Under the pieces are notes generated by a model that was not told the origin of the DNA, made no database searches, and worked only from the letters and a program-made list of their open reading frames with translations. Positions 48,133-56,218 of a stretch of DNA of 64,000 nt are shown here, piece by piece. The stretch is from a virus, in the IMG/VR virus record IMGVR_UViG_3300047472_000155, positions 62,001 through 126,000 of that record; one strand, given 5' to 3'. A program made the position numbers and the translations under genes. Position 1 is the stretch's first letter, and the number at the start of each line of letters is the position of its first letter.

Positions 48133-49275
48133 ATGACATCATGGAATTTCACAAACAATACAAATACAAGAGCTATAAGTGGCTATGAGGATGTGTTGGA
48201 TGAATTAAAGACATTTACAAAAGACGAATACACCAATGAAAATACTACAAATGAAAGAAAAAATGAAATGATTGAAGATGTTTTTGCTATTTATCGTGGC
48301 AAAAACATCTTCCCTATCACGTATTATAATGAGGATGGTATTAATGATGAAATTAAAAAGTGCATTGAGAAAGACGTTTCGTTTGATGGTAAAGTTCTTG
48401 ATCTTAAGTTCAATCAAGGTCAAAGTCTTTGTCGTTATCTATTCTCCAATCTTGCTGTAGTTGATGCTAAGATCGCAAACAATAGTATGTGGGATAGGTT
48501 TTATGATGACCACAAACTTAAACGTGCTATTGATTTCTCATTGAGATTTAAGAAATCAGTTACTCCAACAGAGATTCGCACAAGCCTTGAGATGATTGGT
48601 GGTAACGTAGCTACTAACTTCAAGACAATGAATGCTAAGGCATTGTATGAGAAGTATGTGCCTAAAGGTGGTACAATCTATGACTTCTCAGCGGGATTTG
48701 GTGGACGTATGCTTGCGGCATTAACATCTAAGAATAACTACAAGTATCTTGGTGTTGAACCTTGTGTAGAGACTTATAATAATTTACTTCAATTAGGAGA
48801 ACATATTGACAATGTTGTTGGAATAGAAGTAGATCATAATATGATAGGCAAATCACGTTGGAAGGTCTTCTGTCAAGGTAGTGAAGATTATCGACATAAG
48901 GCTGGTAACTTTGTAGACTTTGCCTTTAGTAGTCCGCCATATTTCAATCTTGAGAAGTATTCGGATGAAGACACACAATGTTACAATAAGTTCCCTACAC
49001 TTGACGAATGGTTCCAAGGTTATGTCCGTCAAACTATTAAGAATATTTACTTTATGCTCAAACCAAATGCCCATTATGCTGTTAATATTGCAGACTTCAA
49101 TATTGGCAAAGATAAAGTTGAATTCGTTGACAAGTGGATTCAACTCTCCGTTGAAGAGGGTTTTGAACCATGTGAGAAGATTGACATGAAATTGCAAAAA
49201 AGAGTTGGCACAGGGCATGATAATATCAAACAAGAGGGAATCTTTGTTTTTAAGAAAATCGCAAAGGAGTCCTGA
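48133..49275 (+). CDS. DNA methyltransferase, SPPY type
   Basis: 380 aa. The ATG follows AAAGGCGG. The SAM-binding strand is IYDFSAGFGGRML (about 181-193). The catalytic motif is FSSPPYFN (about 263-270), the SPPY form typical of N4-cytosine and some N6-adenine enzymes. No restriction gene lies nearby, so it is an orphan enzyme, probably protecting phage DNA. The N-terminal 160 residues are unlike common methyltransferases and may recognise the target or carry another function. Confidence 0.8.
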   Translation: MTSWNFTNNTNTRAISGYEDVLDELKTFTKDEYTNENTTNERKNEMIEDVFAIYRGKNIFPITYYNEDGINDEIKKCIEKDVSFDGKVLDLKFNQGQSLCRYLFSNLAVVDAKIANNSMWDRFYDDHKLKRAIDFSLRFKKSVTPTEIRTSLEMIGGNVATNFKTMNAKALYEKYVPKGGTIYDFSAGFGGRMLAALTSKNNYKYLGVEPCVETYNNLLQLGEHIDNVVGIEVDHNMIGKSRWKVFCQGSEDYRHKAGNFVDFAFSSPPYFNLEKYSDEDTQCYNKFPTLDEWFQGYVRQTIKNIYFMLKPNAHYAVNIADFNIGKDKVEFVDKWIQLSVEEGFEPCEKIDMKLQKRVGTGHDNIKQEGIFVFKKIAKES

Positions 49276-49276
49276 T

Positions 49277-49543
49277 ATGCTTGAGTATAGAGTATATGTA
49301 AAGGTTTCTGAGAATTGTGATATACGATTCAAAAATGACTTAGAGAAACTATTTGAAGAAAAGGGTGGAAGACCTTATATTGTTGGTGTTGGCAATGTTA
49401 CTCCTTCAACTTTAGACAAAGCAACGATGAAATATAAGGTTAGATATCCTAATCTCGAATATGGATATCTAAATTTCAATAATTTTAATAAATTTTTTGA
49501 ATTTACAAAAGATGAAATGGAGGGTTCGAATGGATACTTTTGA
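49277..49543 (+). CDS. Unknown protein, 88 aa
   Basis: ATG 49277 follows AAAGGAG. Small alpha/beta pattern. Overlaps the next gene by 14 nt. Confidence 0.6.
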   Translation: MLEYRVYVKVSENCDIRFKNDLEKLFEEKGGRPYIVGVGNVTPSTLDKATMKYKVRYPNLEYGYLNFNNFNKFFEFTKDEMEGSNGYF

Positions 49544-49712
49544 AGAATTTATTGGAAAAACAGTTAAAGATATTGTCAAAGAAAATGATTCATTTATTAC
49601 AATTAAATTTACTGACGAAAGTAGTATTAGCATTGGTGTTGATAGTGTAAATATAAGTTGTTGGTGTCATCCTGAATACGAATACTATCTTGACATTGAA
49701 ACTCATTTGTGA
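49530..49712 (+). CDS. Unknown small protein, 60 aa
   Basis: ATG 49530 follows ATGGAGGG inside the previous gene. Beta-rich and acidic, with a CWCHPE patch. Function unknown. Confidence 0.6.
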   Translation: MDTFEEFIGKTVKDIVKENDSFITIKFTDESSISIGVDSVNISCWCHPEYEYYLDIETHL

Positions 49713-49739
49713 TAAAATTCCATTAGGAGGCGATTGCAT

Positions 49740-49934
49740 ATGAGTGACATCAAAACCTTGAAAGAAATAGCCGAATATAATAGAGAATTGTACCGCGCAG
49801 GACATATTTCACGTGAAGAAGCAAAAAATAAGATTGAGCCTTACCTTGAAGAGTGTAACAATAAGGCAAGAGAATTAGCCAAAAAATTCAATCAAAAGCC
49901 TAAAAAAATGGAATTCATATCATATGTGAGATAA
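49740..49934 (+). CDS. Unknown small helical protein, 64 aa
   Basis: ATG 49740 is 8-9 nt after AGGAGGCG. Charged helical sequence throughout. Function unknown. Confidence 0.6.
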   Translation: MSDIKTLKEIAEYNRELYRAGHISREEAKNKIEPYLEECNNKARELAKKFNQKPKKMEFISYVR

Positions 49935-49952
49935 CAATTGGAGGGCATTATA

Positions 49953-50192
49953 TTGGCTAGAGTTTACTTAAAAAACAGTTGGGAACTAAAGCAAAATCTT
50001 ACAAAAAAGAAAAACGTGAAATTTGACTTGTCAGATGGACATGGAATTATAGTCTTTATACGAGGCAAGGTTAAGGTCACAATCATACCGAATGGGGAAA
50101 GTCCAACAATATTTGGTGGAACTTTTTCCGATTTAGATAAACTTCTAAATAAATTCGAAAATCCAGAACTTTATATTGATGATGATGAATAG
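49953..50192 (+). CDS. Unknown protein, 79 aa
   Basis: TTG 49953 is 8 nt after GGAGGG. Strand-rich (IIVFIRGKVKVTII) with an acidic end. The stop lies in the loop of the hairpin at 50172. Confidence 0.6.
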   Translation: MARVYLKNSWELKQNLTKKKNVKFDLSDGHGIIVFIRGKVKVTIIPNGESPTIFGGTFSDLDKLLNKFENPELYIDDDE

Positions 50193-50206
50193 TCATCATC
50201 AATATA
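50172..50206 (+). repeat. Hairpin over a stop codon
   Basis: A perfect 14-bp stem TATATTGATGATGA (50172-50185) with its complement (50193-50206), 7-nt loop holding the stop. No T-run, so perhaps an mRNA end structure. Confidence 0.7.
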
Positions 50207-50207
50207 G

Positions 50208-50225
50208 GTATAAAATAAAATGAAA
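50208..50225 (+). promoter_or_regulatory. GTATAAAATAAAATGAAA motif
   Basis: Between the hairpin at 50172 and the ribosome site of 50227. Confidence 0.5.
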
Positions 50226-50226
50226 G

Positions 50227-50697
50227 GTGGAGATTGATATTAGTAATTCAGATGAAAAAGATGTTGATTTAATAGCACTTCCGAAAGACGATATCAACAA
50301 GCGTGTCGATATTCTGGAATTCGCTCTTAATAAAGAGCGTAAAATTCAAGTTTTAGGGAAAATTAAAAAGGATTTAAAAGACTTCTTTGATAAACACGCT
50401 GATAAATTCGAAGAACTTGAATTACCATTGCCTACATCTATTGAGATAGAATACTGTAGAGATAGTGAATTTGTCAATGTAGAAGACTTTATTCTTTATG
50501 ATTCGGAAGATAGAAGCATTGATTATGACGAATATGCATACATCCGTATAGATATTGATGATGAATATTCAGAAGATATTTGTGACGCAATTAGAGAGTG
50601 TATTTATGATTCTGTTGATACTGAATATTTAGTTAATTATACTTCATGGGAAGGTTACAGAATTGTTTTTGGCGATACTTACAATCAATCAATTTAA
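50227..50697 (+). CDS. Unknown acidic protein, about 156 aa
   Basis: GTG 50227 is the nominal start, but it lies within the AAAGGTGGAG ribosome site. ATT at 50239 (then SNSDEKDVD) has better spacing. The protein is very acidic (DEYAYIRIDIDDEYSEDICD). No family recognised. Confidence 0.6.
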   Translation: MEIDISNSDEKDVDLIALPKDDINKRVDILEFALNKERKIQVLGKIKKDLKDFFDKHADKFEELELPLPTSIEIEYCRDSEFVNVEDFILYDSEDRSIDYDEYAYIRIDIDDEYSEDICDAIRECIYDSVDTEYLVNYTSWEGYRIVFGDTYNQSI

Positions 50698-50709
50698 AGG
50701 GAGATGATT

Positions 50710-50970
50710 TTGTTGAAAGTGAATGATACAAGAACAACAAAGTTAAATCAGATTATGGTAGGAGATTTTCTTGTTTCCGATGACAATGAGTTGTTTGTGA
50801 TAGCTGACATATCTCAGCGTTCAGGATATCAATATGGCTATATTAATATTAGAAACCTTATTCTTGAAGATGCTGAAGATACTATGGAAGAACTTTTAGA
50901 ATCGTTTGAAAACAGATACTTTTTAAAAGAGATTATTTCTCAAGATAGAATGTCAATAAATATCTCTTGA
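50710..50970 (+). CDS. Unknown protein, 86 aa
   Basis: TTG 50710 or 50713 follows AAAGGGAGATG. ATG 50704 is too close to the site. Strand-rich N-terminus, acidic helix after it. Function unknown. Confidence 0.6.
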   Translation: MLKVNDTRTTKLNQIMVGDFLVSDDNELFVIADISQRSGYQYGYINIRNLILEDAEDTMEELLESFENRYFLKEIISQDRMSINIS

Positions 50971-50995
50971 CAAAATCTGATTTTTATGATAACAT
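50967..50995 (+). promoter_or_regulatory. SigA-type promoter
   Basis: TTGACA (50967-50972, overlapping the previous stop), a 17-bp spacer and TAACAT (50990-50995). Confidence 0.75.
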
Positions 50996-51002
50996 TATAG
51001 AT

Positions 51003-51023
51003 ACAAATAAAAGATAAAATAAA
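51003..51023 (+). promoter_or_regulatory. ACAAATAAAAGATAAAATAA motif
   Basis: It starts 8 bp after the -10 at 50990, so it covers the expected transcription start. Confidence 0.6.
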
Positions 51024-51039
51024 TGGGAGGTAATTTAAC

Positions 51040-51351
51040 TTGATTAAAACGCAAATTGTTTCTAAAGAGGTAGTGAGTTACGAAAAAGTAGAACAAATTG
51101 TAAGTGTAGACATTTCAGACTCAGGAGGAAGTAGCATTGTAGTAACATCCAATTCAGCGGAAGATAGCGATACAAGTCTGCTCAATGCAAAATACAGTCT
51201 TTATGATTTAGAAAAAATTTACATTAAAATTGAAGAAGATGAAACAGCGGTTATTGGATTAACGGCAAAACAAACATTGGAATTAGGTGAATCACTAGTT
51301 TCTATGGCAAATTTTTTACTTGATCAATCAAAATATACGGAGGCTAAATAA
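51040..51351 (+). CDS. Unknown protein, 103 aa
   Basis: TTG 51040 is 8 nt after GGGAGG. Beta-rich first half, helical end. Its stop overlaps the next start (TAATG). Function unknown. Confidence 0.65.
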   Translation: MIKTQIVSKEVVSYEKVEQIVSVDISDSGGSSIVVTSNSAEDSDTSLLNAKYSLYDLEKIYIKIEEDETAVIGLTAKQTLELGESLVSMANFLLDQSKYTEAK

Positions 51352-51602
51352 TGGCAAAAGTGTTCGGTAGTGGTGCAAGCTCAAAGGTAAATAGTGCAAG
51401 AAAACAAGCTGTTAGTGCATTGGGTTTGTTTGCAAAGGCAAACGCGAAACTTCAAAAAGCTAATGAGAAATTGTTGAAGACGGAAGATGAGGCTAGACAA
51501 GAAGCGGAAGCATTGATCCAAGAGGCAACCCGCGCAAGAGCAGAACGAGAGTCAAATCAACTTGTTCAAGAAAAGTTGAAAGACTTTATTCCTCAAGTAT
51601 AA
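51351..51602 (+). CDS. Coiled-coil protein, 83 aa
   Basis: The ATG overlaps the previous stop. After a Ser/Gly-rich start the sequence is one long Ala/Glu/Lys coiled coil. Translationally coupled, probably a structural or scaffold partner. Confidence 0.65.
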   Translation: MAKVFGSGASSKVNSARKQAVSALGLFAKANAKLQKANEKLLKTEDEARQEAEALIQEATRARAERESNQLVQEKLKDFIPQV

Positions 51603-51618
51603 ATGAAAGATAAAATGA
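51602..51618 (+). promoter_or_regulatory. AATGAAAGATAAAATGA motif
   Basis: It starts at the last base of the previous stop and runs into the left arm of the hairpin at 51617. Confidence 0.55.
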
Positions 51619-51650
51619 GTGGACTATAAATAAGTCCACTCTATTTATTT
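51617..51650 (+). terminator. Terminator-like hairpin
   Basis: GAGTGGACT (51617-51625) and its exact complement (51633-51641), 7-nt loop, then TATTTATTT. Confidence 0.75.
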
Positions 51651-51663
51651 AAGGAGGTAAAAC

Positions 51664-52269
51664 ATGGCAAAAGAGGTCATGTGTCAACAATGTAAAAGTA
51701 AGTCACCAAAGGAAGAAATGGTTATACATGTTCATGTAACAAGCACAGGAAACAAAAAGAACATGAATTTTCACGAAGATTGTCTTAAGGTATATTTAAC
51801 AGAAAAAGAATCAAAAGACAAAGAACAAGCAGAAAAGGATGAGTTTCATGAAGTAGTAAAGCGAATTCATAATTTAGATGTTGTACCTCCAAATTTCTAT
51901 AGAGACTATGCAGAGCCTCTACGTGGCGGATTCTTTAAAAGCGGCAATAAGGTTAAGAGATATAAAGAAGGAATCCCTTATAGTGTCATGAAAGATTCTT
52001 ATCTTTATATTGAAAAAACAGTTGAATATTACCGCAAAAATAAAGAGTTTAAAGGATCATTAGAATTTCTAAGATACACATTTACAATTATGGTTGACAA
52101 AATGCCAATGGCAAAGAAAAAGAAAAAGCAAGAAGATTTTGCAAAGATTATTGAAAATGAAAATACAACTATACAGCAATCGCATGACGACATTGCATTT
52201 GCAGAACGTGAATATAAATTTAAGAAAAAAACAAACGGTGGAGTTGACATGTCGGAATTCTTAGATTAA
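51664..52269 (+). CDS. Zinc-finger protein upstream of helicase, 201 aa
   Basis: The ATG follows AAGGAGG. MCQQCKS and FHEDC (residues 6-43) give a treble-clef-like zinc site. The rest is charged and helical with RNLDVVPPNFYRDY-like HNLDVVPPNFYRDY at about 70. It lies 12 nt upstream of the DnaB-type helicase, where a loader or partner would be expected. That role is inference. Confidence 0.65.
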   Translation: MAKEVMCQQCKSKSPKEEMVIHVHVTSTGNKKNMNFHEDCLKVYLTEKESKDKEQAEKDEFHEVVKRIHNLDVVPPNFYRDYAEPLRGGFFKSGNKVKRYKEGIPYSVMKDSYLYIEKTVEYYRKNKEFKGSLEFLRYTFTIMVDKMPMAKKKKKQEDFAKIIENENTTIQQSHDDIAFAEREYKFKKKTNGGVDMSEFLD

Positions 52270-52281
52270 GGTGGTAATTAA

Positions 52282-53892
52282 ATGGCAGTAAAGACAACAG
52301 CACCTCAGATGAAAAAGGAAGACTGCTTAGAGAAAGCAAAAGAGGAGGTTGTAATATCAGAAGCATATCTCACCGCTTTGTTTTGGTCCAATCCAGATCA
52401 ATATGCATTCTTTCCAGAAGAAAAGATAAATCGTAAAACATTCTTGAATCCAGTATGGGGGTTCTATTTTGGACTTGGAATGCACATGTACAAAGAGGGT
52501 ATTCGTTCATTTGACGATATATCAATAATGAAGCATGTTAAAGATATAAATGCTGAAAAGACCTTCGACAAATATGGGGGATTTGATACGGTAAGCGAGG
52601 TAATGGAGGAGGTTGAGGGAAGACTTGAAAATCTTGATGCCTACTATGCCAATATAAAGAAATATAGACTACTTTCCGATTTGTCAGATTTATTTGGAAC
52701 TCAAGTATTTAAGACTTCGGAAAAATATGATTATCATAAATTTGACAAAGAAAGTTTATTCACATTTTGGATGGACAAAGTAAATAAACTTGGACTTGAT
52801 GGTGATGCAAGATATGATGAACATTTTCTATTAGATGGACTTGAAGATGACATTATTGAATGGAGTGAAAGTCCAGATGTTGGATTACCTTTTTATAGTA
52901 GTCCACTTATGACTAAGATATGCACAGGTTGGGATTATGGTAATATGTATATCTATGGTGGGTTTGGTGGTTCAGGTAAAACATCATTGACATTTAATAA
53001 AATAATTATGTCATGTATTGAAAATCAAGAGAAGTTATTGATTATTGCAAATGAGCAAGGAATCAAAGAGTTTAAGAAATTGCTTATTGCAACTGCATTG
53101 GGTATTAAGAAAGAATACTTGAAACGTCAACGATTAAACGAAGGAGAATTTACTGCCGAAGAGAATAAAAAGCTTGAAAGTGCAGTAAAATGGGTTAGAG
53201 AGTTCTCGAAAGACAATAATAAACTTATTGCTTTCACCTTTATGGAAGACTACGTAATAAAAGATGTAAAGAAACTTATTCGTCATTATGCCAATCGTGG
53301 ATATAAATCGGTTCTTATTGATACAGGTAAGCCAAGCGAATCAGCAGGTGATAAGCAACGTTGGGAAATATTCACAGATGACTTTAAAGAGCTTTACAAA
53401 ATGTGTAGACCTAATGGTGGTGGCTTAAATCTTAGAATGTGGGTTAACGTTCAATTAGCAGATAACGCATTGGGACGAAGATTCTTAGATGAAGCAGCAT
53501 TTGGTGACTCTAAGAAGATCAAGAATGAGGCATCTGTTGTGTTTATGGGTAGAAACGTTTGGGAAGATGAGTTTGAGGGAGGAGACAAAGAATTAAAGGT
53601 ATTCAAGTGGGTTCCAAAAGGATCAGAAGAAGATGACAACCCTTTCTCAGACGAAGAAAAGAATGACAACGGATTTGATCTTATGAAGAAGGTGTTTACT
53701 CTTAAAAGATTCCATCAAGACAAACATGGAAACCAACATCCTTGTCAATACCTTTTATTGTTCACTCCTAAGAATCGTAGAGGAACAGATCAAAAAGGTG
53801 GTCAACATGTACTTGTATTACAATCAAACTTTAATAGTAACACATGGTATGAAATCGGTTGGACTACTATTCACAATGATAGAAATTACTAA
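52282..53892 (+). CDS. DnaB-like replicative helicase
   Basis: 536 aa. The ATG follows AAGGTGGT. The RecA-type motor has GGFGGSGKTSL (Walker A, about 228-238), LIIANEQG, SVLIDTG (Walker B) and a long C-terminal part with FTLKRFHQDKHG. The N-terminal 190 residues are helical, as in DnaB family primase-interacting domains. It unwinds DNA at the phage fork. Toprim primase and RecJ-type genes lie downstream. The order recalls yorI-yorJ-yorK of SPbeta, from memory. Confidence 0.87.
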   Translation: MAVKTTAPQMKKEDCLEKAKEEVVISEAYLTALFWSNPDQYAFFPEEKINRKTFLNPVWGFYFGLGMHMYKEGIRSFDDISIMKHVKDINAEKTFDKYGGFDTVSEVMEEVEGRLENLDAYYANIKKYRLLSDLSDLFGTQVFKTSEKYDYHKFDKESLFTFWMDKVNKLGLDGDARYDEHFLLDGLEDDIIEWSESPDVGLPFYSSPLMTKICTGWDYGNMYIYGGFGGSGKTSLTFNKIIMSCIENQEKLLIIANEQGIKEFKKLLIATALGIKKEYLKRQRLNEGEFTAEENKKLESAVKWVREFSKDNNKLIAFTFMEDYVIKDVKKLIRHYANRGYKSVLIDTGKPSESAGDKQRWEIFTDDFKELYKMCRPNGGGLNLRMWVNVQLADNALGRRFLDEAAFGDSKKIKNEASVVFMGRNVWEDEFEGGDKELKVFKWVPKGSEEDDNPFSDEEKNDNGFDLMKKVFTLKRFHQDKHGNQHPCQYLLLFTPKNRRGTDQKGGQHVLVLQSNFNSNTWYEIGWTTIHNDRNY

Positions 53893-53911
53893 TTACAAAG
53901 GAGAGATAAAA

Positions 53912-55354
53912 ATGAATAACAACTTAGAAACGGCAAGAGATTTGTTGGATCAAGCAAGTGAATATATTTCAGACGCGAAATGGGTGGAGCAATTTAAACA
54001 ATTGCTCCAAACTCCATCAAATGAATACCAATCACCAAGATCAAGAGAGCTTATTAAAAAACTATATTTGCTACAAGGTAAAACAATATTGACAGGTCAA
54101 CATGATTATATTGAGTCGCCATATTCATATTCAAGTAAAATTTTAGGATTAACAGGATACAATACAATGATTAAGGGAGTTGAATTCGGAGGGATTACTG
54201 GTCAAGATGCTGCCACTCTATTCAAACAAAGACAGGGTATTGTTGATGCTTGCAAAGCATGGGATGCTAAAGATGGAATTGTTTCAGCAACATATCATGC
54301 ATCATACCCAGGATTGCTAAATACTTGGAGCAACGTTCAACGTGCTACAACACAAGCCGAATTTGATCAAATTATAACACCAGGAAATAATTTTTATAAG
54401 GCTTTGATTGACGACCTTGACATTTTAGCTAATCATCTTTCAGTATTGAGAGACAATGATATTCCAGTTTTGTGGCGACCATATCATGAAATGAATGGTG
54501 GATGGTTTTGGTGGGGAAAGAAAAACAACTTTAAAGCGCTTTGGAATATCATGTACGACAGGTTTGTAAATGTTCATGGTCTTGATAATCTAATTTGGGT
54601 GTGGTGTCCAAATGCTAAAAACGCATGGTGTGATGACATTGAAAACTATTATGTAGGAACATCTAAGGCTGATGTATTAGCGTTGGACATCTACAATAAT
54701 GACTTTAAACAAGAGCATCACGATTCATTATTGAAACTTGGAAAAGGAAAGCTTATAGCGATTGGTGAAAATGGAGAACTGCCAAGCATATCAAAACTTA
54801 TAACGACACAGAATAAGTATTCATGGTTCATGACATGGGGTAGTATGCTTAATGAAAACAATAAAGATGATGTGATCAAAGAAGTATATGGCAATAGTTA
54901 TACTCTTAAGAGAGGTCAAGAATACTCTCCATTTGGAGATGGTCTTAAAGGAGAATACTTTGATGGCGTTAACTTTAATACATTAAAGCTTACTAGAATT
55001 GATAATAATATTAATTTTAATTGGGGTGGCAATAAACCAGTTGATTCATTAAAAGCTGACAACTTCTCTATTAGATGGAGTGGTTACATTTTGCCTAAGT
55101 ATAGTGAGCAATACAAATTTATTATTCATTCTGACGATGGAGCAAGATTGATCATTAATAATGTAATTGTTGCGGAAAGATGGAAAAACGGAGATAGTTG
55201 GATTTCTGGAATAGTTGATCTTGTTGCTGGTGTTAAATATCCTATTACTGTAGAGTATTATGATTCAACAGGTGCAGCGGTGATTGATTTAATTTGGTCA
55301 AGTGCTTCTCAAGTATCTCAATTGATTCCTAAAGAACAATTATATTCAAAATAA
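53912..55354 (+). CDS. GH26 beta-mannanase-like enzyme with PA14 domain
   Basis: 480 aa from ATG 53912 behind AAAGGAGAG. Residues about 40-325 form a glycoside hydrolase 26 barrel: GQHDYIE, VSATYHA, LWRPYHEMNGGWFWWG with acid/base Glu193, WVWCPN, and IGENGELP with Glu286 as probable nucleophile, then SWFMTWGSM. Residues about 343-475 are PA14-like: GLKGEYFDG, FSIRWSGYI, HSDDGARLIINN and VEYYDSTGAA. There is no signal peptide. Base composition and ribosome site match the neighbours. GH26 cuts beta-1,4-mannans, and PA14 often binds sugars. Between helicase and primase this is unexpected. Confidence 0.9.
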   Translation: MNNNLETARDLLDQASEYISDAKWVEQFKQLLQTPSNEYQSPRSRELIKKLYLLQGKTILTGQHDYIESPYSYSSKILGLTGYNTMIKGVEFGGITGQDAATLFKQRQGIVDACKAWDAKDGIVSATYHASYPGLLNTWSNVQRATTQAEFDQIITPGNNFYKALIDDLDILANHLSVLRDNDIPVLWRPYHEMNGGWFWWGKKNNFKALWNIMYDRFVNVHGLDNLIWVWCPNAKNAWCDDIENYYVGTSKADVLALDIYNNDFKQEHHDSLLKLGKGKLIAIGENGELPSISKLITTQNKYSWFMTWGSMLNENNKDDVIKEVYGNSYTLKRGQEYSPFGDGLKGEYFDGVNFNTLKLTRIDNNINFNWGGNKPVDSLKADNFSIRWSGYILPKYSEQYKFIIHSDDGARLIINNVIVAERWKNGDSWISGIVDLVAGVKYPITVEYYDSTGAAVIDLIWSSASQVSQLIPKEQLYSK

Positions 55355-55366
55355 GGAGTGCTCTTA

Positions 55367-55621
55367 ATGTTATATAAGATAAAGTCAAACAAAGACTTAT
55401 TTGATAAATGGACAAAGATTGCTAAGAAAACATCTAAACATCTTAATTCCATATCGTTTATTCAAAACGATATGGAAGTTTCTAAAAACGATATGAACAA
55501 GTGGTATCATGAGTCGTTAGAAGATATTCAAAAAATGGATCAAGATTTTAAAGATACGATTCAAGAGATGTTGAAAATTAGACAAGAAATAATTAAAGAT
55601 ATTAAAAATCAAATCAAATAA
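55367..55621 (+). CDS. Coiled-coil protein, 84 aa
   Basis: ATG 55367 follows AAGGAGTG. Charged helical sequence with QNDMEVSKNDMNKWYHE at its centre. Position after the GH26 gene gives no clear role. Confidence 0.6.
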   Translation: MLYKIKSNKDLFDKWTKIAKKTSKHLNSISFIQNDMEVSKNDMNKWYHESLEDIQKMDQDFKDTIQEMLKIRQEIIKDIKNQIK

Positions 55622-55634
55622 GGAGCGATAACAT

Positions 55635-55991
55635 ATGACACATTTATGGGAAGAAGATCATTCGTATTATTGTGATAAAGATGGAAGCGGAGAAAAATAT
55701 AGTAATCTAGAAGATTTTCTTGATGAGTGGGGAGAATGTGACATGGATTACAATCTCTTATTTAGATGGGATTGGGAAGAGTACAATCCAAGTGATTACG
55801 AATATGAAGAAGATGAGACAGAAGAAGAACATTCTACGAAAGATACATTATATGTTTTTTGGATGCATCAACGTAAAGGAAGGTATCATTATTGTGAAGT
55901 CAAAGTGACTAAAGACGAAGAAGATCAAGTAAAAGAGTTCCTTAAACCACGATGGGAATATATGAAAGCTATATGGGAACCGTTAGCGTAA
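55635..55991 (+). CDS. Unknown acidic protein, 118 aa
   Basis: The ATG follows AAGGAGCG. Very acidic and tryptophan-rich first half, then TLYVFWMHQRKGRYHYCEV. I recall similar phrases in short phage proteins of unknown role. Confidence 0.65.
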   Translation: MTHLWEEDHSYYCDKDGSGEKYSNLEDFLDEWGECDMDYNLLFRWDWEEYNPSDYEYEEDETEEEHSTKDTLYVFWMHQRKGRYHYCEVKVTKDEEDQVKEFLKPRWEYMKAIWEPLA

Positions 55992-55997
55992 AAATAC

Positions 55998-56026
55998 TTG
56001 ACAAATAGAAGATAAAATGATATAAT
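55998..56026 (+). promoter_or_regulatory. Composite promoter with motif in spacer
   Basis: TTGACA (55998-56003), spacer AATAGAAGATAAAATGA (17 bp) and TATAAT (56021-56026). It drives the primase pair. Confidence 0.92.
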
Positions 56027-56050
56027 TTTAATTATGGAGGTGACTAATAT

Positions 56051-56218
56051 ATGGCAAAGAAAAATAGAAAAGTCAAAAATGAAACCACGGTCAACCTTGA
56101 ATTATATCGCAAAACTCGTAATAGAGTATGGGGCATTAAACCAGTGACACAAATCGTCCCAAATAAGAAAGCTCGACAACGAAAACAAGCTTGTAGAAGT
56201 AAGGTAGGCGAAGAATAA
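56051..56218 (+). CDS. Small basic protein coupled to primase, 55 aa
   Basis: ATG 56051 follows TGGAGGTGAC. Lys/Arg-rich (KKARQRKQACRSK). Its stop overlaps the primase start (TAATG). A possible DNA-binding partner. Confidence 0.6.
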   Translation: MAKKNRKVKNETTVNLELYRKTRNRVWGIKPVTQIVPNKKARQRKQACRSKVGEE

